From positions 1-64,000 of the forward strand of contig NZ_SPDV01000011.1 in the NCBI RefSeq assembly GCF_004564275.1: DNA of 64,000 nt, given 5' to 3'. Both the position numbers and the translations under genes were made by a program. A model generated the notes under the pieces. It was given only the letters and a program-made list of their open reading frames with translations. It searched no databases and was not told where the DNA came from. Source of the DNA: Sphingomonas parva (ex Maeng et al. 2020). Its GTDB lineage: Bacteria > Pseudomonadota > Alphaproteobacteria > Sphingomonadales > Sphingomonadaceae. Below, piece by piece: positions 55,259-63,416 of this stretch. Each line of letters starts with the position of its first letter. Within the stretch, counting starts at the first letter, position 1.

Positions 55259-56074
55259 ATGGCCGGAGCGAAGAACCACCCCTATCACATCCTTCCGCCG
55301 AGCATCTGGCCCTTCATGGGGTCCTTCTCCGCGATGGCCATGGCGGTCGGCGGCGTGATGTGGATGCATGACTATGCGTTCGGCGGCTACGTCTTCTTCG
55401 CCGGCCTGCTCGCCGTCCTGTTCACGATGTTCAGCTGGTGGGTCGACGTGATCCGCGAAGCGCATGCCGGCGATCACACCCCGATCGTCCAGCTCCACCT
55501 GCGCTACGGCATGATCCTGTTCATCGCGTCGGAAGTGATGTTCTTCGTCGCCTGGTTCTGGGCCTGGTTCAACGCGTCGCTCTTCCCCTCGGCGGTGGAG
55601 TCGATCGGCGGCGTCTGGCCGCCGCACGGCATGAAGGTGATGGACCCGTTCGGCCTGCCGCTGCTCAATACGCTGATCCTGCTCTGCTCGGGCACCACGG
55701 TCACCTGGGCGCACCACGCGCTGATCCACGGCGATCGCGACGGGCTGAAGAAGGGTCTCTGGGCGACGATCGGGCTTGGTCTGCTGTTCAGCTCGATCCA
55801 GGCCTATGAATATTGGCACGCGCCGTTCGGCTTCAGCGAGAACATCTACACCTCGGCCTTCTTCATGGCGACCGGCTTCCACGGCTTCCACGTCCTGGTC
55901 GGCACGATCTTCCTGATCGTCTGCCTGATCCGCGCCTACAAGGGCCACTTCACCGCGCGGCAGCATTTCGGTTTCGAGGCAGCAGCCTGGTACTGGCATT
56001 TCGTCGACGTGGTGTGGCTGTTCCTGTTCATCTGCATCTACGTCTGGGGCGGCTGGGGCGCCGAGATTCACTAA
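55259..56074 (+). CDS. ctaE: Cytochrome c oxidase subunit III (housekeeping aa3)
   Basis: The 271-residue seven-span subunit starts KNHPYHILPPSIWPFMGSFSAM and has the conserved Glu in MILFIASEVMFFVAWFWAWFNASLFP, then FFMATGFHGFHVLVGTIFL and AAWYWHFVDVVWLFLFICIYVWG. It follows ctaG by 104 bases and ends at a terminator-like hairpin. Confidence 0.95.
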   Translation: MAGAKNHPYHILPPSIWPFMGSFSAMAMAVGGVMWMHDYAFGGYVFFAGLLAVLFTMFSWWVDVIREAHAGDHTPIVQLHLRYGMILFIASEVMFFVAWFWAWFNASLFPSAVESIGGVWPPHGMKVMDPFGLPLLNTLILLCSGTTVTWAHHALIHGDRDGLKKGLWATIGLGLLFSSIQAYEYWHAPFGFSENIYTSAFFMATGFHGFHVLVGTIFLIVCLIRAYKGHFTARQHFGFEAAAWYWHFVDVVWLFLFICIYVWGGWGAEIH

Positions 56075-56081
56075 GCACTCG

Positions 56082-56113
56082 GGGGAGCGGCACGGCCGCT
56101 CCCCTTCTTCTTT
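56082..56113 (+). terminator. Terminator-like hairpin after subunit III
   Basis: GGGGAGCGGC and GCCGCTCCCC form a 10-bp stem with a 3-base loop, followed by TTCTTCTTT. It lies between ctaE and DUF983 and may reduce transcription of the last two genes. Confidence 0.65.
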
Positions 56114-56143
56114 GCGGGTGCTGCGTCGCATGGACCAAAGCCG

Positions 56144-56509
56144 ATGAGCCCCGAGCCGAGCCCCTTTTCCTCCGCCCTCTTCGGGCTTTGCCCGCGCTGC
56201 GGCGCGAGAACCCTCTACGAGGGTCCTACCGGATTCGCGCCGACCTGCCGCGCCTGCGGCCTAGATTACGCAGCCTTCAACGTCGGAGACGGTCCGGCGG
56301 CCTTCCTGATCCTGATCGTCGGCGCCTTGGTCACTGGCGCCGCCATTGCGCTCGAGCTCGGCGCCAGCCCGCCTTTCCTGGTCCACGTGCTCCTGTGGGT
56401 CCCCCTGACGGCCGTTCTGGTGATCGGATCCCTGCGGCTCGCCAAGGGCCTGCTGCTCGCGCTTGAATATCGGCATCGCGCGCACGAGGGCAGGAGTGTC
56501 GACCGATGA
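56144..56509 (+). CDS. DUF983 family membrane protein
   Basis: The 121-residue protein has an N-terminal zinc-ribbon-like CPRCGARTLYEGPTGFAPTCRACGLDY and two membrane spans. DUF983 genes regularly sit between ctaE and the SURF1 gene in alphaproteobacteria; the molecular role is unknown. It overlaps the SURF1 gene by 4 bases (ATGA). Confidence 0.9.
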   Translation: MSPEPSPFSSALFGLCPRCGARTLYEGPTGFAPTCRACGLDYAAFNVGDGPAAFLILIVGALVTGAAIALELGASPPFLVHVLLWVPLTAVLVIGSLRLAKGLLLALEYRHRAHEGRSVDR

Positions 56510-57105
56510 AGCGCTGGCCTCTCATCCCCACTCTGGTAGTCGCCGCCGCCGTGCTGACGATGATCGGCCTCGGCATCTGGCAGCTGCGGCGATCCGAATG
56601 GAAACAGGCGCTGATCGCCCGCTTCGAGTCGAACCGCAGCCAGCCGCCGGTCGCCTGGCCCGTTGTCCCGCCTGCCGACGATTCCCTGCTCTACCGGCGC
56701 GCGAAGGGTTTCTGCCTGCAGCCGGTCGCCTGGCGCGCCATCGCCGGCCGTAACCTCGCCGACGAGCCGGGCTGGAGCCATATCGCGTCCTGCCGCACCG
56801 GCGGCGCCGAGGGGCCGGGTATGGAGGTCGACATCGGCTGGTCGAGATCGGGCGAGGCGCCCGCCTGGCGCGGGGGTGAGGTGAACGGGATCATCGTACC
56901 CGATTCGACGCACCGCATCCGCCTGGTCGCGCAAGCGCCTGCGGCGGGATTGCAGGCGAGCCGGCCGCCGTCGCCGTCCGAGACGCCGAACAACCACCTT
57001 GCCTATGCGCTGCAATGGTTCTTCTTCGCCGCGACCGCGGCGGTGATCTACGTCCTCGCCCTACGCCGCAGACGGGAGGAGGAGCCCAAGGCTTCGAAAG
57101 CCTGA
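56506..57105 (+). CDS. SURF1-family oxidase assembly protein
   Basis: The 199-residue protein has two membrane spans framing a periplasmic domain: an N-terminal LIPTLVVAAAVLTMIGLGIWQLRRSEWKQALIARFE with the family GxWQLxRxxWK pattern, and a C-terminal NNHLAYALQWFFFAATAAVIYVLAL. SURF1 helps insert haem a into subunit I. It is the last gene of the cox operon; the terminal RRRREEEPKASKA is a basic tail. Confidence 0.9.
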   Translation: MKRWPLIPTLVVAAAVLTMIGLGIWQLRRSEWKQALIARFESNRSQPPVAWPVVPPADDSLLYRRAKGFCLQPVAWRAIAGRNLADEPGWSHIASCRTGGAEGPGMEVDIGWSRSGEAPAWRGGEVNGIIVPDSTHRIRLVAQAPAAGLQASRPPSPSETPNNHLAYALQWFFFAATAAVIYVLALRRRREEEPKASKA

Positions 57106-57130
57106 GCGCGCTCAGGCCCTTGGCCGCTGG

Positions 57131-57445
57131 TCAGCCCAGCACGAGCTCGTGTCCGAAATTGAGGCCGATGCGGCCTTCCCGGTTCCAGCGAACGAAGGCG
57201 TGCATGCGGCTGCATTGGTCGAACTCGATCAGCACCGGCTCGCCGAGCCGCGTGTCGAGCTCGATCTCGATCATCGCGCCGCGCGAGGAGATGTTGAGCA
57301 CCGGCACGCGATGAGGCTTGCCGCGAAAATGGAGCAGCGCGCTGTCCAGGACGCCCTCGCAGCGTTCCTCTCCCCGCCGATCCGCCCAAAGATCATGCTC
57401 GGCATGGATGCCGGCCGATACCTCCGCTCCCGTTGCAAACGCCAT
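57131..57445 (-). CDS. PilZ-domain protein
   Basis: The 104-residue protein is a single PilZ domain. The first half holds RRGEERCEGVLDSALLHFRGKPHRVPVLNISSRGAMIEIE (RxxxR and [D/N]xSxxG type signature), and VRWNREGRIGLNFGHEL closes the barrel. PilZ domains bind cyclic di-GMP and alter motility or exopolysaccharide production, which fits the surface-sugar genes that follow. Confidence 0.8.
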   Translation of the reverse strand: MAFATGAEVSAGIHAEHDLWADRRGEERCEGVLDSALLHFRGKPHRVPVLNISSRGAMIEIELDTRLGEPVLIEFDQCSRMHAFVRWNREGRIGLNFGHELVLG

Positions 57446-57623
57446 CTTACTCCCTCCCCAGAGACGGGCGCGAGCATGGCATGCAAGTCTTTACCAAATT
57501 CCTAGCAGGGAACAGCTGAGACGGATTCGCCTTAACCTCGTTTAAGTCCCGGCGCTTTGGGGGGAACTTGCCGTCCCCACGAGGTGTTCGTTCCTGCATC
57601 GTTATTTCGAGACCGAAACAGGC

Positions 57624-59867
57624 ATGATCTACGACGACCGCGAGCCGCTTCCGCTGGAACTCTGGGGAGGCGTGGAATGCACGATCGTCCGACTCGGCGA
57701 TTCCTACCGCAACCAGATTGTCGAAACCGGCCATTTCGATCGGGCGGAGGATATCGACCTCATCGCCGATCTCGGCGTGACCACCGTGCGCTATCCGATC
57801 CTCTGGGAGACGGTCGCGCCCGAAAGCCTCGACCGGTGCGATTGGAGCTGGACTGACGAGCGCCTGGCCATGCTGCGTGCGCGGGGCATCAAGGTCATCG
57901 GCGGGCTCACGCACCATGGCTCGGGACCCCGATACACCGATCTTCTCGACGTGGAATTCCCGCAGAAGCTCGCCGCTTTCGCCGCGCTCGCGGCGGAGCG
58001 GTATCCGTGGATCGAGCAATGGACGCCGGTGAACGAGCCCCTCACCACCGCGCGCTTCTCCGCCCTCTACGGGCATTGGTATCCGCACGCCCGCGATCAC
58101 GCCTCGTTCCTGCGGGCGCTGGTCAATCAATGCCGCGGCGTGCTCGAATCGATGCGCGCGATCCGCAAGGTCATCCCCGGCGCGAAGCTGGTTCAGACCG
58201 AGGATCTCGGCAAATGCTATTCCACTCAGCCGCTCGCCTATCAGGCGCGGTTCGAGAACGAGCGGCGCTGGCTCAGCCTCGATCTGCTCTGCGGCCGGGT
58301 GAAGGACGGACACCCGATGCTCCCCTTCCTCCTCGGCGCCGGCATCGGCTGGGACGAGCTCGGCGCCTTCGCCGATGGCGAGGGCACGCCGGACCTGCTC
58401 GGCATCAATCATTATCTCACCAGCGAGCGCTTCCTCGATCACCGCGCCGAGCTCTACCCGGGGCACGACGTCGGCGGGAACGGCCGCCATTCCTATGTCG
58501 ACGCGGAGGCGGTCCGCGTGAAGCGGCTCGACCGCGATACCGGGATCGTCGCCCGTCTGCGCGAGGCCTGGGCGCGCTACGGAATTCCGATGGCAATCAC
58601 CGAGGTGCACCATGGTTGCCATCGCGACGAGCAATTGCGCTGGTTCGTCGAGGTTTGGAACGGTGCCCAGCAGCTCCGGGCCGAGGGCGTCGATCTGCGT
58701 GCCGTCACCCTCTGGTCCCTGTTCGGCAACGTCGATTGGCGCTTCCTGCTCACGCAGAAGCGCGATTTCTATGATCCGGGCGTGTTCGACACCAAGTCCG
58801 GCACGCCGCGCCCGACGATCGTCGCGCGCGCGGCCAAGGCTGTTGCCGAGGGTCGCGACTTCGATCATCCGGCGCTCGACAGCCCCGGCTGGTGGCGCCG
58901 TCCGCCGCGGCTCTATCCCTGGAGCGGCAGCTGCAAGCCGCTCGACTGGGAGGGGCGGAAGATTCTCATCACCGGGGCCACCGGCACTCTAGGCCGGGCA
59001 CTCGCGCGAGTCTGCGAGGACCGCGCTTTGCCATTCTGCCTGACCAGCCGGGCTGAGCTCGACATCGTCGATGAAGGATCGATCGCCGCCGCCATCGAGC
59101 GGCACCGGCCTTGGGCGGTGATCAATGCGGCCGGCTTCGTCCGCGTCGCCGATGCGGAGCGCGAGCAGGATGCGTGCATCGCCGCCAATGCGGCGGGCGC
59201 CGAGAAGCTGGCGCGTGCCTGCGAAGCGGCCGGCATTCCGTTCGCCACCTTCTCGTCCGATCTCGTCTTCGACGGGCGGCTCGGGCGACCCTATGTCGAG
59301 AGCGATACGCCGGCGCCTGCGTGCGTCTACGGAGCGTCCAAGGCAGAAGCGGAAGTCCGCGTGATCGCCGCCAAGCCGGACGCGCTCGTCGTCCGCACCA
59401 GCGCCTTCTTCGGCCCTTGGGACCAGTATAATTTCGCCTGGCACGTGCTGACCTCGCTGTCGCGGGGAGAGGCGGTCACCGCCTGCGAGAAGACCGAGGT
59501 CTCGCCCACCTACGTCCCGGATCTCTGCCATACCGTGCTCGACCTGATGGTCGACGGAGAGAAGGGCATATGGCACGTCGCCAATGAGGGCCGGGTCAGC
59601 TGGTACGAATTCGCGCGCAAGGTGGCGGAGGGTGCCGGCCTCGACGCCGGTCTGGTGACGCCGCTTCAGGCCTTGGTCGAGCCGGGCCTCAACGTCCTTG
59701 CCAGCACGCGCGGCGGGACAATGCGGAAGTTCGAGGAGGCGCTCGACGATTATCTGCGCGCGATGCGCGATCGACCCGAGCTCAGCCAGCCGGCACTCCC
59801 GACCGAGGCGCTCCTGCAGATCGAGCCCGAAGAGGACCTCGTCGCGATCGACCTCGCCGCCGAGTGA
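57624..59867 (+). CDS. Fusion of a GH1-like glycosidase domain and an RmlD-type sugar-nucleotide reductase
   Basis: The 747-residue protein has an N-terminal family 1 glycoside hydrolase-like barrel with acid/base Glu138 in WTPVNEP and nucleophile Glu327 in AITEVHH. A C-terminal extended SDR follows: NAD(P) loop GATGTLG at 451-457 and the active-site pair Tyr569/Lys573 in YGASK, as in dTDP-4-dehydrorhamnose reductase. It could couple sugar-nucleotide synthesis to trimming or building a glycan. The ATG at 57624 follows a 180-base gap. It is probably part of a surface-polysaccharide locus with the two genes that follow. Confidence 0.88.
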   Translation: MIYDDREPLPLELWGGVECTIVRLGDSYRNQIVETGHFDRAEDIDLIADLGVTTVRYPILWETVAPESLDRCDWSWTDERLAMLRARGIKVIGGLTHHGSGPRYTDLLDVEFPQKLAAFAALAAERYPWIEQWTPVNEPLTTARFSALYGHWYPHARDHASFLRALVNQCRGVLESMRAIRKVIPGAKLVQTEDLGKCYSTQPLAYQARFENERRWLSLDLLCGRVKDGHPMLPFLLGAGIGWDELGAFADGEGTPDLLGINHYLTSERFLDHRAELYPGHDVGGNGRHSYVDAEAVRVKRLDRDTGIVARLREAWARYGIPMAITEVHHGCHRDEQLRWFVEVWNGAQQLRAEGVDLRAVTLWSLFGNVDWRFLLTQKRDFYDPGVFDTKSGTPRPTIVARAAKAVAEGRDFDHPALDSPGWWRRPPRLYPWSGSCKPLDWEGRKILITGATGTLGRALARVCEDRALPFCLTSRAELDIVDEGSIAAAIERHRPWAVINAAGFVRVADAEREQDACIAANAAGAEKLARACEAAGIPFATFSSDLVFDGRLGRPYVESDTPAPACVYGASKAEAEVRVIAAKPDALVVRTSAFFGPWDQYNFAWHVLTSLSRGEAVTACEKTEVSPTYVPDLCHTVLDLMVDGEKGIWHVANEGRVSWYEFARKVAEGAGLDAGLVTPLQALVEPGLNVLASTRGGTMRKFEEALDDYLRAMRDRPELSQPALPTEALLQIEPEEDLVAIDLAAE

Positions 59868-59971
59868 GCTGTAGCGCTCGAAGACTTAAGCGGCTATTCT
59901 ACCCTTCTCCGCAGGCTGATTGAGGCCTCGGGCCGACGCGAACGCGCCGGATCAAGGAAGGTGGGAACAGC

Positions 59972-60733
59972 ATGACGTTTCCATACCAGCCTGCGCGTGA
60001 CTTCATCTCGATCTTGCGCGATGAGCGGCGCGACTTACTCGAGCGACTTCGGCAGACCCGATTCACACAGCTAAAACCCGGCTTTACCTACGGCCAGGTA
60101 ATCCCCCATGCGTCGTATCAGCCATGGTGCGACGATGAACGCTTTCTGGAACTTTACGAGGTCATCAGAGCGCACACGTTGGTCGACGTCTATCGCTGCT
60201 ATGAACTCTACCTCTGCGCCATTCAGGCGGCGAAGATTGAGGGGGACCTTGTGGAAGTCGGCGTCTGGAAGGGTGGAACCGGCGCATTGATGGCCGCCTG
60301 CTTCGGCGGCGTCGAGGTTCATCTGTTCGATACCTTCGCTGGTGTAGCCAAGGCAGATGCCGATAAGGACACGATGTATTGTGGCGGTGAGCATAGCGAC
60401 ACCAGCCGCGAGCTCGTCCAGGCGCTGTTTGCCCGCGTTGGCGTCACGCCCAACTTTCACGTCGGCATCTTCCCTGACGACACGCTTGCCGACGTTCCTG
60501 AACGTGTCGCGCTCGCCCATATCGACGTGGATGTATATGCCTCGGCCAAGGAGTCGTTCGAGGCGATCTGGCCCCGGGTGCAGTCCGGCGGCTTCGTCAT
60601 CTTCGACGATTACGGCTTCTTCGGTTGCGAGGGCGTCGCCGAGGCCGTGAACGAGCTTCGGCAAACGGTGCATGATGGCACGTTCATTCACAATCTGAAT
60701 GGACACGCGACCTTCATCAAGCGAGCGGGCTGA
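59972..60733 (+). CDS. TylF/MycF-type sugar O-methyltransferase
   Basis: The 253-residue protein has the SAM-binding loop in GDLVEVGVWKGGTGALMAACFGG, VHLFDTFAGV, and the metal-binding Asp residues in AHIDVDVYASAKESFEAIWPRVQSGGFVIFDDYGFFGCEG. This is the macrocin O-methyltransferase family that methylates sugar hydroxyls. Base composition is less GC-rich than in its neighbours, suggesting transfer. AAGGTGGGA precedes the ATG. Confidence 0.87.
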   Translation: MTFPYQPARDFISILRDERRDLLERLRQTRFTQLKPGFTYGQVIPHASYQPWCDDERFLELYEVIRAHTLVDVYRCYELYLCAIQAAKIEGDLVEVGVWKGGTGALMAACFGGVEVHLFDTFAGVAKADADKDTMYCGGEHSDTSRELVQALFARVGVTPNFHVGIFPDDTLADVPERVALAHIDVDVYASAKESFEAIWPRVQSGGFVIFDDYGFFGCEGVAEAVNELRQTVHDGTFIHNLNGHATFIKRAG

Positions 60734-60873
60734 AAGCGCTCGGCGCGTTGCGACCTTCCCATAGCTGGCTCGCCGCCGGCGTCGCTCGCAACGATCCTCG
60801 CAGGGCTGTGTCCTCGCTCGCTCCGCGGATGAAAATTAGGCAGTCGAGTACGGCCTGCTGCGGCTGCAACGAA

Positions 60874-60899
60874 AAAGGGCCCGCTTGCGCAGGCCCTTT
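60874..60899 (-). terminator. Rho-independent terminator of the mutase fusion gene
   Basis: Read on the minus strand, AAAGGGCC and GGCCCTTT form an 8-bp stem followed by a TTTTT tract, 22 bases after the stop of the gene at 60921. Confidence 0.75.
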
Positions 60900-60920
60900 C
60901 CGTTCTCCTTACGGAGCCGC

Positions 60921-63281
60921 TTATTCGGCGGCTTCGGTCCAGACGGTACCGGCGCTCGCCGCGGCGTCGGCGCTGCGCTTGGCATCGATCCTGCGGAAGG
61001 TGGCGAGCGCCTGCCCGACCACCTGGTCCATGTTGTAGTAGCGATAGGTCGCCAGCCGGCCGACGAACGTGACGTTCGGGGTGGCGTCGGCGAGAGCTTC
61101 GTACTTCTTGAACAGGTCCTGATTTTCCGCCCGCGGGATCGGGTAATAAGGATCGCCTTCCGCGCTTGGATATTCGTAGGTGATGCTCGTCTTCGAATGC
61201 TGCTGACCCGTGAGGTGCTTGTACTCGGTGATCCGCGTGTAGGGCACCTGCGGGTCCGGGTAGTTCACCACCGCCACCGGCTGGAACTGCTCCTCGTCGA
61301 GGATCTTGTGCTCGAAGCGAAGACTCCGATACGGCAGCTTGCCGTAACGGAAGTCGAAATACTCGTCGATCGGGCCGGTGAAGATGATGTGGCCGGCATC
61401 GACCTCGCTGATGATGTCCTTGTAGTCGGTCGACAGCAGCACATCGATGTTCGGATGCTCGAGCATGCGGTTGAACATGGCAGTGTAGCCGTTCTTCGGC
61501 ATGATCTGGTGCTTGTCGCCGAAGTAGCGGTCGTCGGTGTTGGTCCGGGTGGGAATCCGGGCCGTGACGGCCTTGTCGAGCCCGCTCGGATCGATGCCCC
61601 ATTGCTTGCGGGTATAGCCCTGGAAAAAGAGCTCGTAGAGCTCGCGTCCCACGGCGGAGATCACCACGTCCTCCGAGGTCTTGATCTCGGCCACCGGCTC
61701 CGCGCGGGAGGCGAGATAGGCGGCGGCTTCCTCGTCGGTCTGGAGATCGAGGTCGAACAGCTGGTTGAGCGTGGTGCGGTTGATCGGGATCGGCACCAGC
61801 TGGTCGCGCACTTCGGCGAGCACGCGGTGCTCGTAAGGCCGCCACTCGGTGAATTGCGACAGATAGTCGACGATTTCGTCCGAATTGGCGTGGAAGATGT
61901 GCGGCCCGTATTGGTGGATCAGCACGCCCGCTTCGTCGAGATGGTCATAGGCGTTGCCCGCGATGTGCGGCCGCTTGTCGATGACGAGGACGCGGGCGTC
62001 GTGCTGGCTCGCCAGCCGCTCGGCCAGCACCGATCCGGCGAAGCCGGCGCCGACGACCAGATAGTCATAGGTCTTCTTGTTGTGCGCCTTGACGATGTTC
62101 GGCCCCGCGGTCGGGACCTTCACCGCCTCGCGAACCAGGCCCGCCATGCGGGCGTAGGTGATGTCCCAGCTGAGGTTGGCGAGCTTCGCGTCGACCTGCC
62201 CAAGCCAATCGCCCTCGGTGCGGCTGAGCGCGAGCGCCTTCTCGCACGCCTCGATGAAGGCGGCCTGGCCGTCGGCGATGAACACCGCCTCGAGATCGCT
62301 GTAGTGGCGGATCACGTCGGTGATCGGGGTGGAGACCACCGGCCGGCCGCCGGCGAGATATTCCGGAGTCTTGGTCGGCGAGATGAACTTGGTCGATTCG
62401 TTGATCGCGAACGGCATCAGCGCGACGTCCCAGCCGCCGAGATAGACCGGCAGCTCGTCATAGGATTTGCCGCCGACGTAATGGATGTTGGCGCGCAGCG
62501 GCAGATCGGCCTCGTCGATCTTCACCACGGGCCCGACCATGACGATCGACCATTCGGGATGGGCATCGGCGACGGCGGCGATCAGCTCCAGATCCATGCG
62601 CTCGTCGATGACGCCATAGAAGCCCAGCCGCGGCCGGCCGATCGGCGCCTGGTCGTCGGGGATGGCGTCCATCGCGCGGGCCTGGGCGAAATGCGCCCGG
62701 TCGACGCTCGACGGAAAGGGGTGGATGTTCGGGTGGCGGTCCTTCTTCGCCTCGTAGAGGCTGTAGCCGCCGGTGAAGACCACGTCCGCCGCGGCGATCA
62801 GCTCGCGCTCTAGATCGAGCAGCTGGGGCGGCGCGAAGCGGAAGTTGGCCAGCTCGTCCATGCAATCGTAGACGGTCGCCGCCGACGCCACGTGCCTGGA
62901 GAAGGGCAGCATCATCGGCGTGTAATACCAGCGGACGAAAGGCCCCTGCTCGCCGGCGAGGAACCCGTCCAGAAGGCTCTTCAGCGCCGCTTCGCGGCCG
63001 GCTTCGTCGAGCGACTCGGGAAGGGAGGGAGTCACGACGATCACGCCGGATTCGGCGCAGGTGCGCACGCCCAGGGCGGGGTCGCAGTCGGGGAGGGCCG
63101 CTTCGGGCTCTTCCCAGTAAATAACGCGCCGGTCGGCGGCAAAGCGGCTCATCAAATGCTGAGGTCGCTGGAAGACGAAATTCCACCGCAGATGGGAGAA
63201 GCAGATCAGCGTGTGGGTATCAGCGATCTGGGGCGCGGCCTGGCTCTGCCCCAGTGCGGAGGCGGTGGACAAGGTGATCAA
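60921..63281 (-). CDS. glf: Fusion of a glycosyltransferase and UDP-galactopyranose mutase
   Basis: The protein (786 residues from the TTG at 63281) has an N-terminal glycosyltransferase-like half: HTLICFSHLRWNFVFQRPQHLMSR, SPTKTPEYLAGGRPVVSTP. The C-terminal half is a UDP-galactopyranose mutase: FAD loop VVGAGFAGSVLAERLA (from about residue 409), GNAYDHLDEAGVLIHQYGPHIFHA, RKQWGIDPSGLDKAV and YYNMDQVVG. The mutase makes UDP-galactofuranose and the other half may transfer it. AAGGGGA precedes the TTG; an ATG at 63356 would add 25 residues but lacks a ribosome site. Confidence 0.9.
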   Translation of the reverse strand: MITLSTASALGQSQAAPQIADTHTLICFSHLRWNFVFQRPQHLMSRFAADRRVIYWEEPEAALPDCDPALGVRTCAESGVIVVTPSLPESLDEAGREAALKSLLDGFLAGEQGPFVRWYYTPMMLPFSRHVASAATVYDCMDELANFRFAPPQLLDLERELIAAADVVFTGGYSLYEAKKDRHPNIHPFPSSVDRAHFAQARAMDAIPDDQAPIGRPRLGFYGVIDERMDLELIAAVADAHPEWSIVMVGPVVKIDEADLPLRANIHYVGGKSYDELPVYLGGWDVALMPFAINESTKFISPTKTPEYLAGGRPVVSTPITDVIRHYSDLEAVFIADGQAAFIEACEKALALSRTEGDWLGQVDAKLANLSWDITYARMAGLVREAVKVPTAGPNIVKAHNKKTYDYLVVGAGFAGSVLAERLASQHDARVLVIDKRPHIAGNAYDHLDEAGVLIHQYGPHIFHANSDEIVDYLSQFTEWRPYEHRVLAEVRDQLVPIPINRTTLNQLFDLDLQTDEEAAAYLASRAEPVAEIKTSEDVVISAVGRELYELFFQGYTRKQWGIDPSGLDKAVTARIPTRTNTDDRYFGDKHQIMPKNGYTAMFNRMLEHPNIDVLLSTDYKDIISEVDAGHIIFTGPIDEYFDFRYGKLPYRSLRFEHKILDEEQFQPVAVVNYPDPQVPYTRITEYKHLTGQQHSKTSITYEYPSAEGDPYYPIPRAENQDLFKKYEALADATPNVTFVGRLATYRYYNMDQVVGQALATFRRIDAKRSADAAASAGTVWTEAAE

Positions 63282-63331
63282 CGAAGGATTCCCCTTATGA
63301 TTCTGGACGTCTTGAACAACGTACCTGCCGC

Positions 63332-63346
63332 GCAGGAAGTTCCTGC
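63332..63346. promoter_or_regulatory. Inverted repeat upstream of the mutase fusion gene
   Basis: GCAGGAA-G-TTCCTGC is a 7-bp dyad with a single central base, 50 bases upstream of the chosen start. It is a candidate operator, or part of the leader if transcription begins further upstream. Confidence 0.35.
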
Positions 63347-63416
63347 AGTGCAGCATGAATCATGTTGATATGGATCAGCCGAAAGCTGAACCATTTCAGC
63401 GCCGAAGCGGTGGGCT

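Noticed and set aside
60885-62813. 642-residue plus-strand open frame
   Set aside because: It is the complement of the glycosyltransferase-mutase fusion gene and has no domain of its own.
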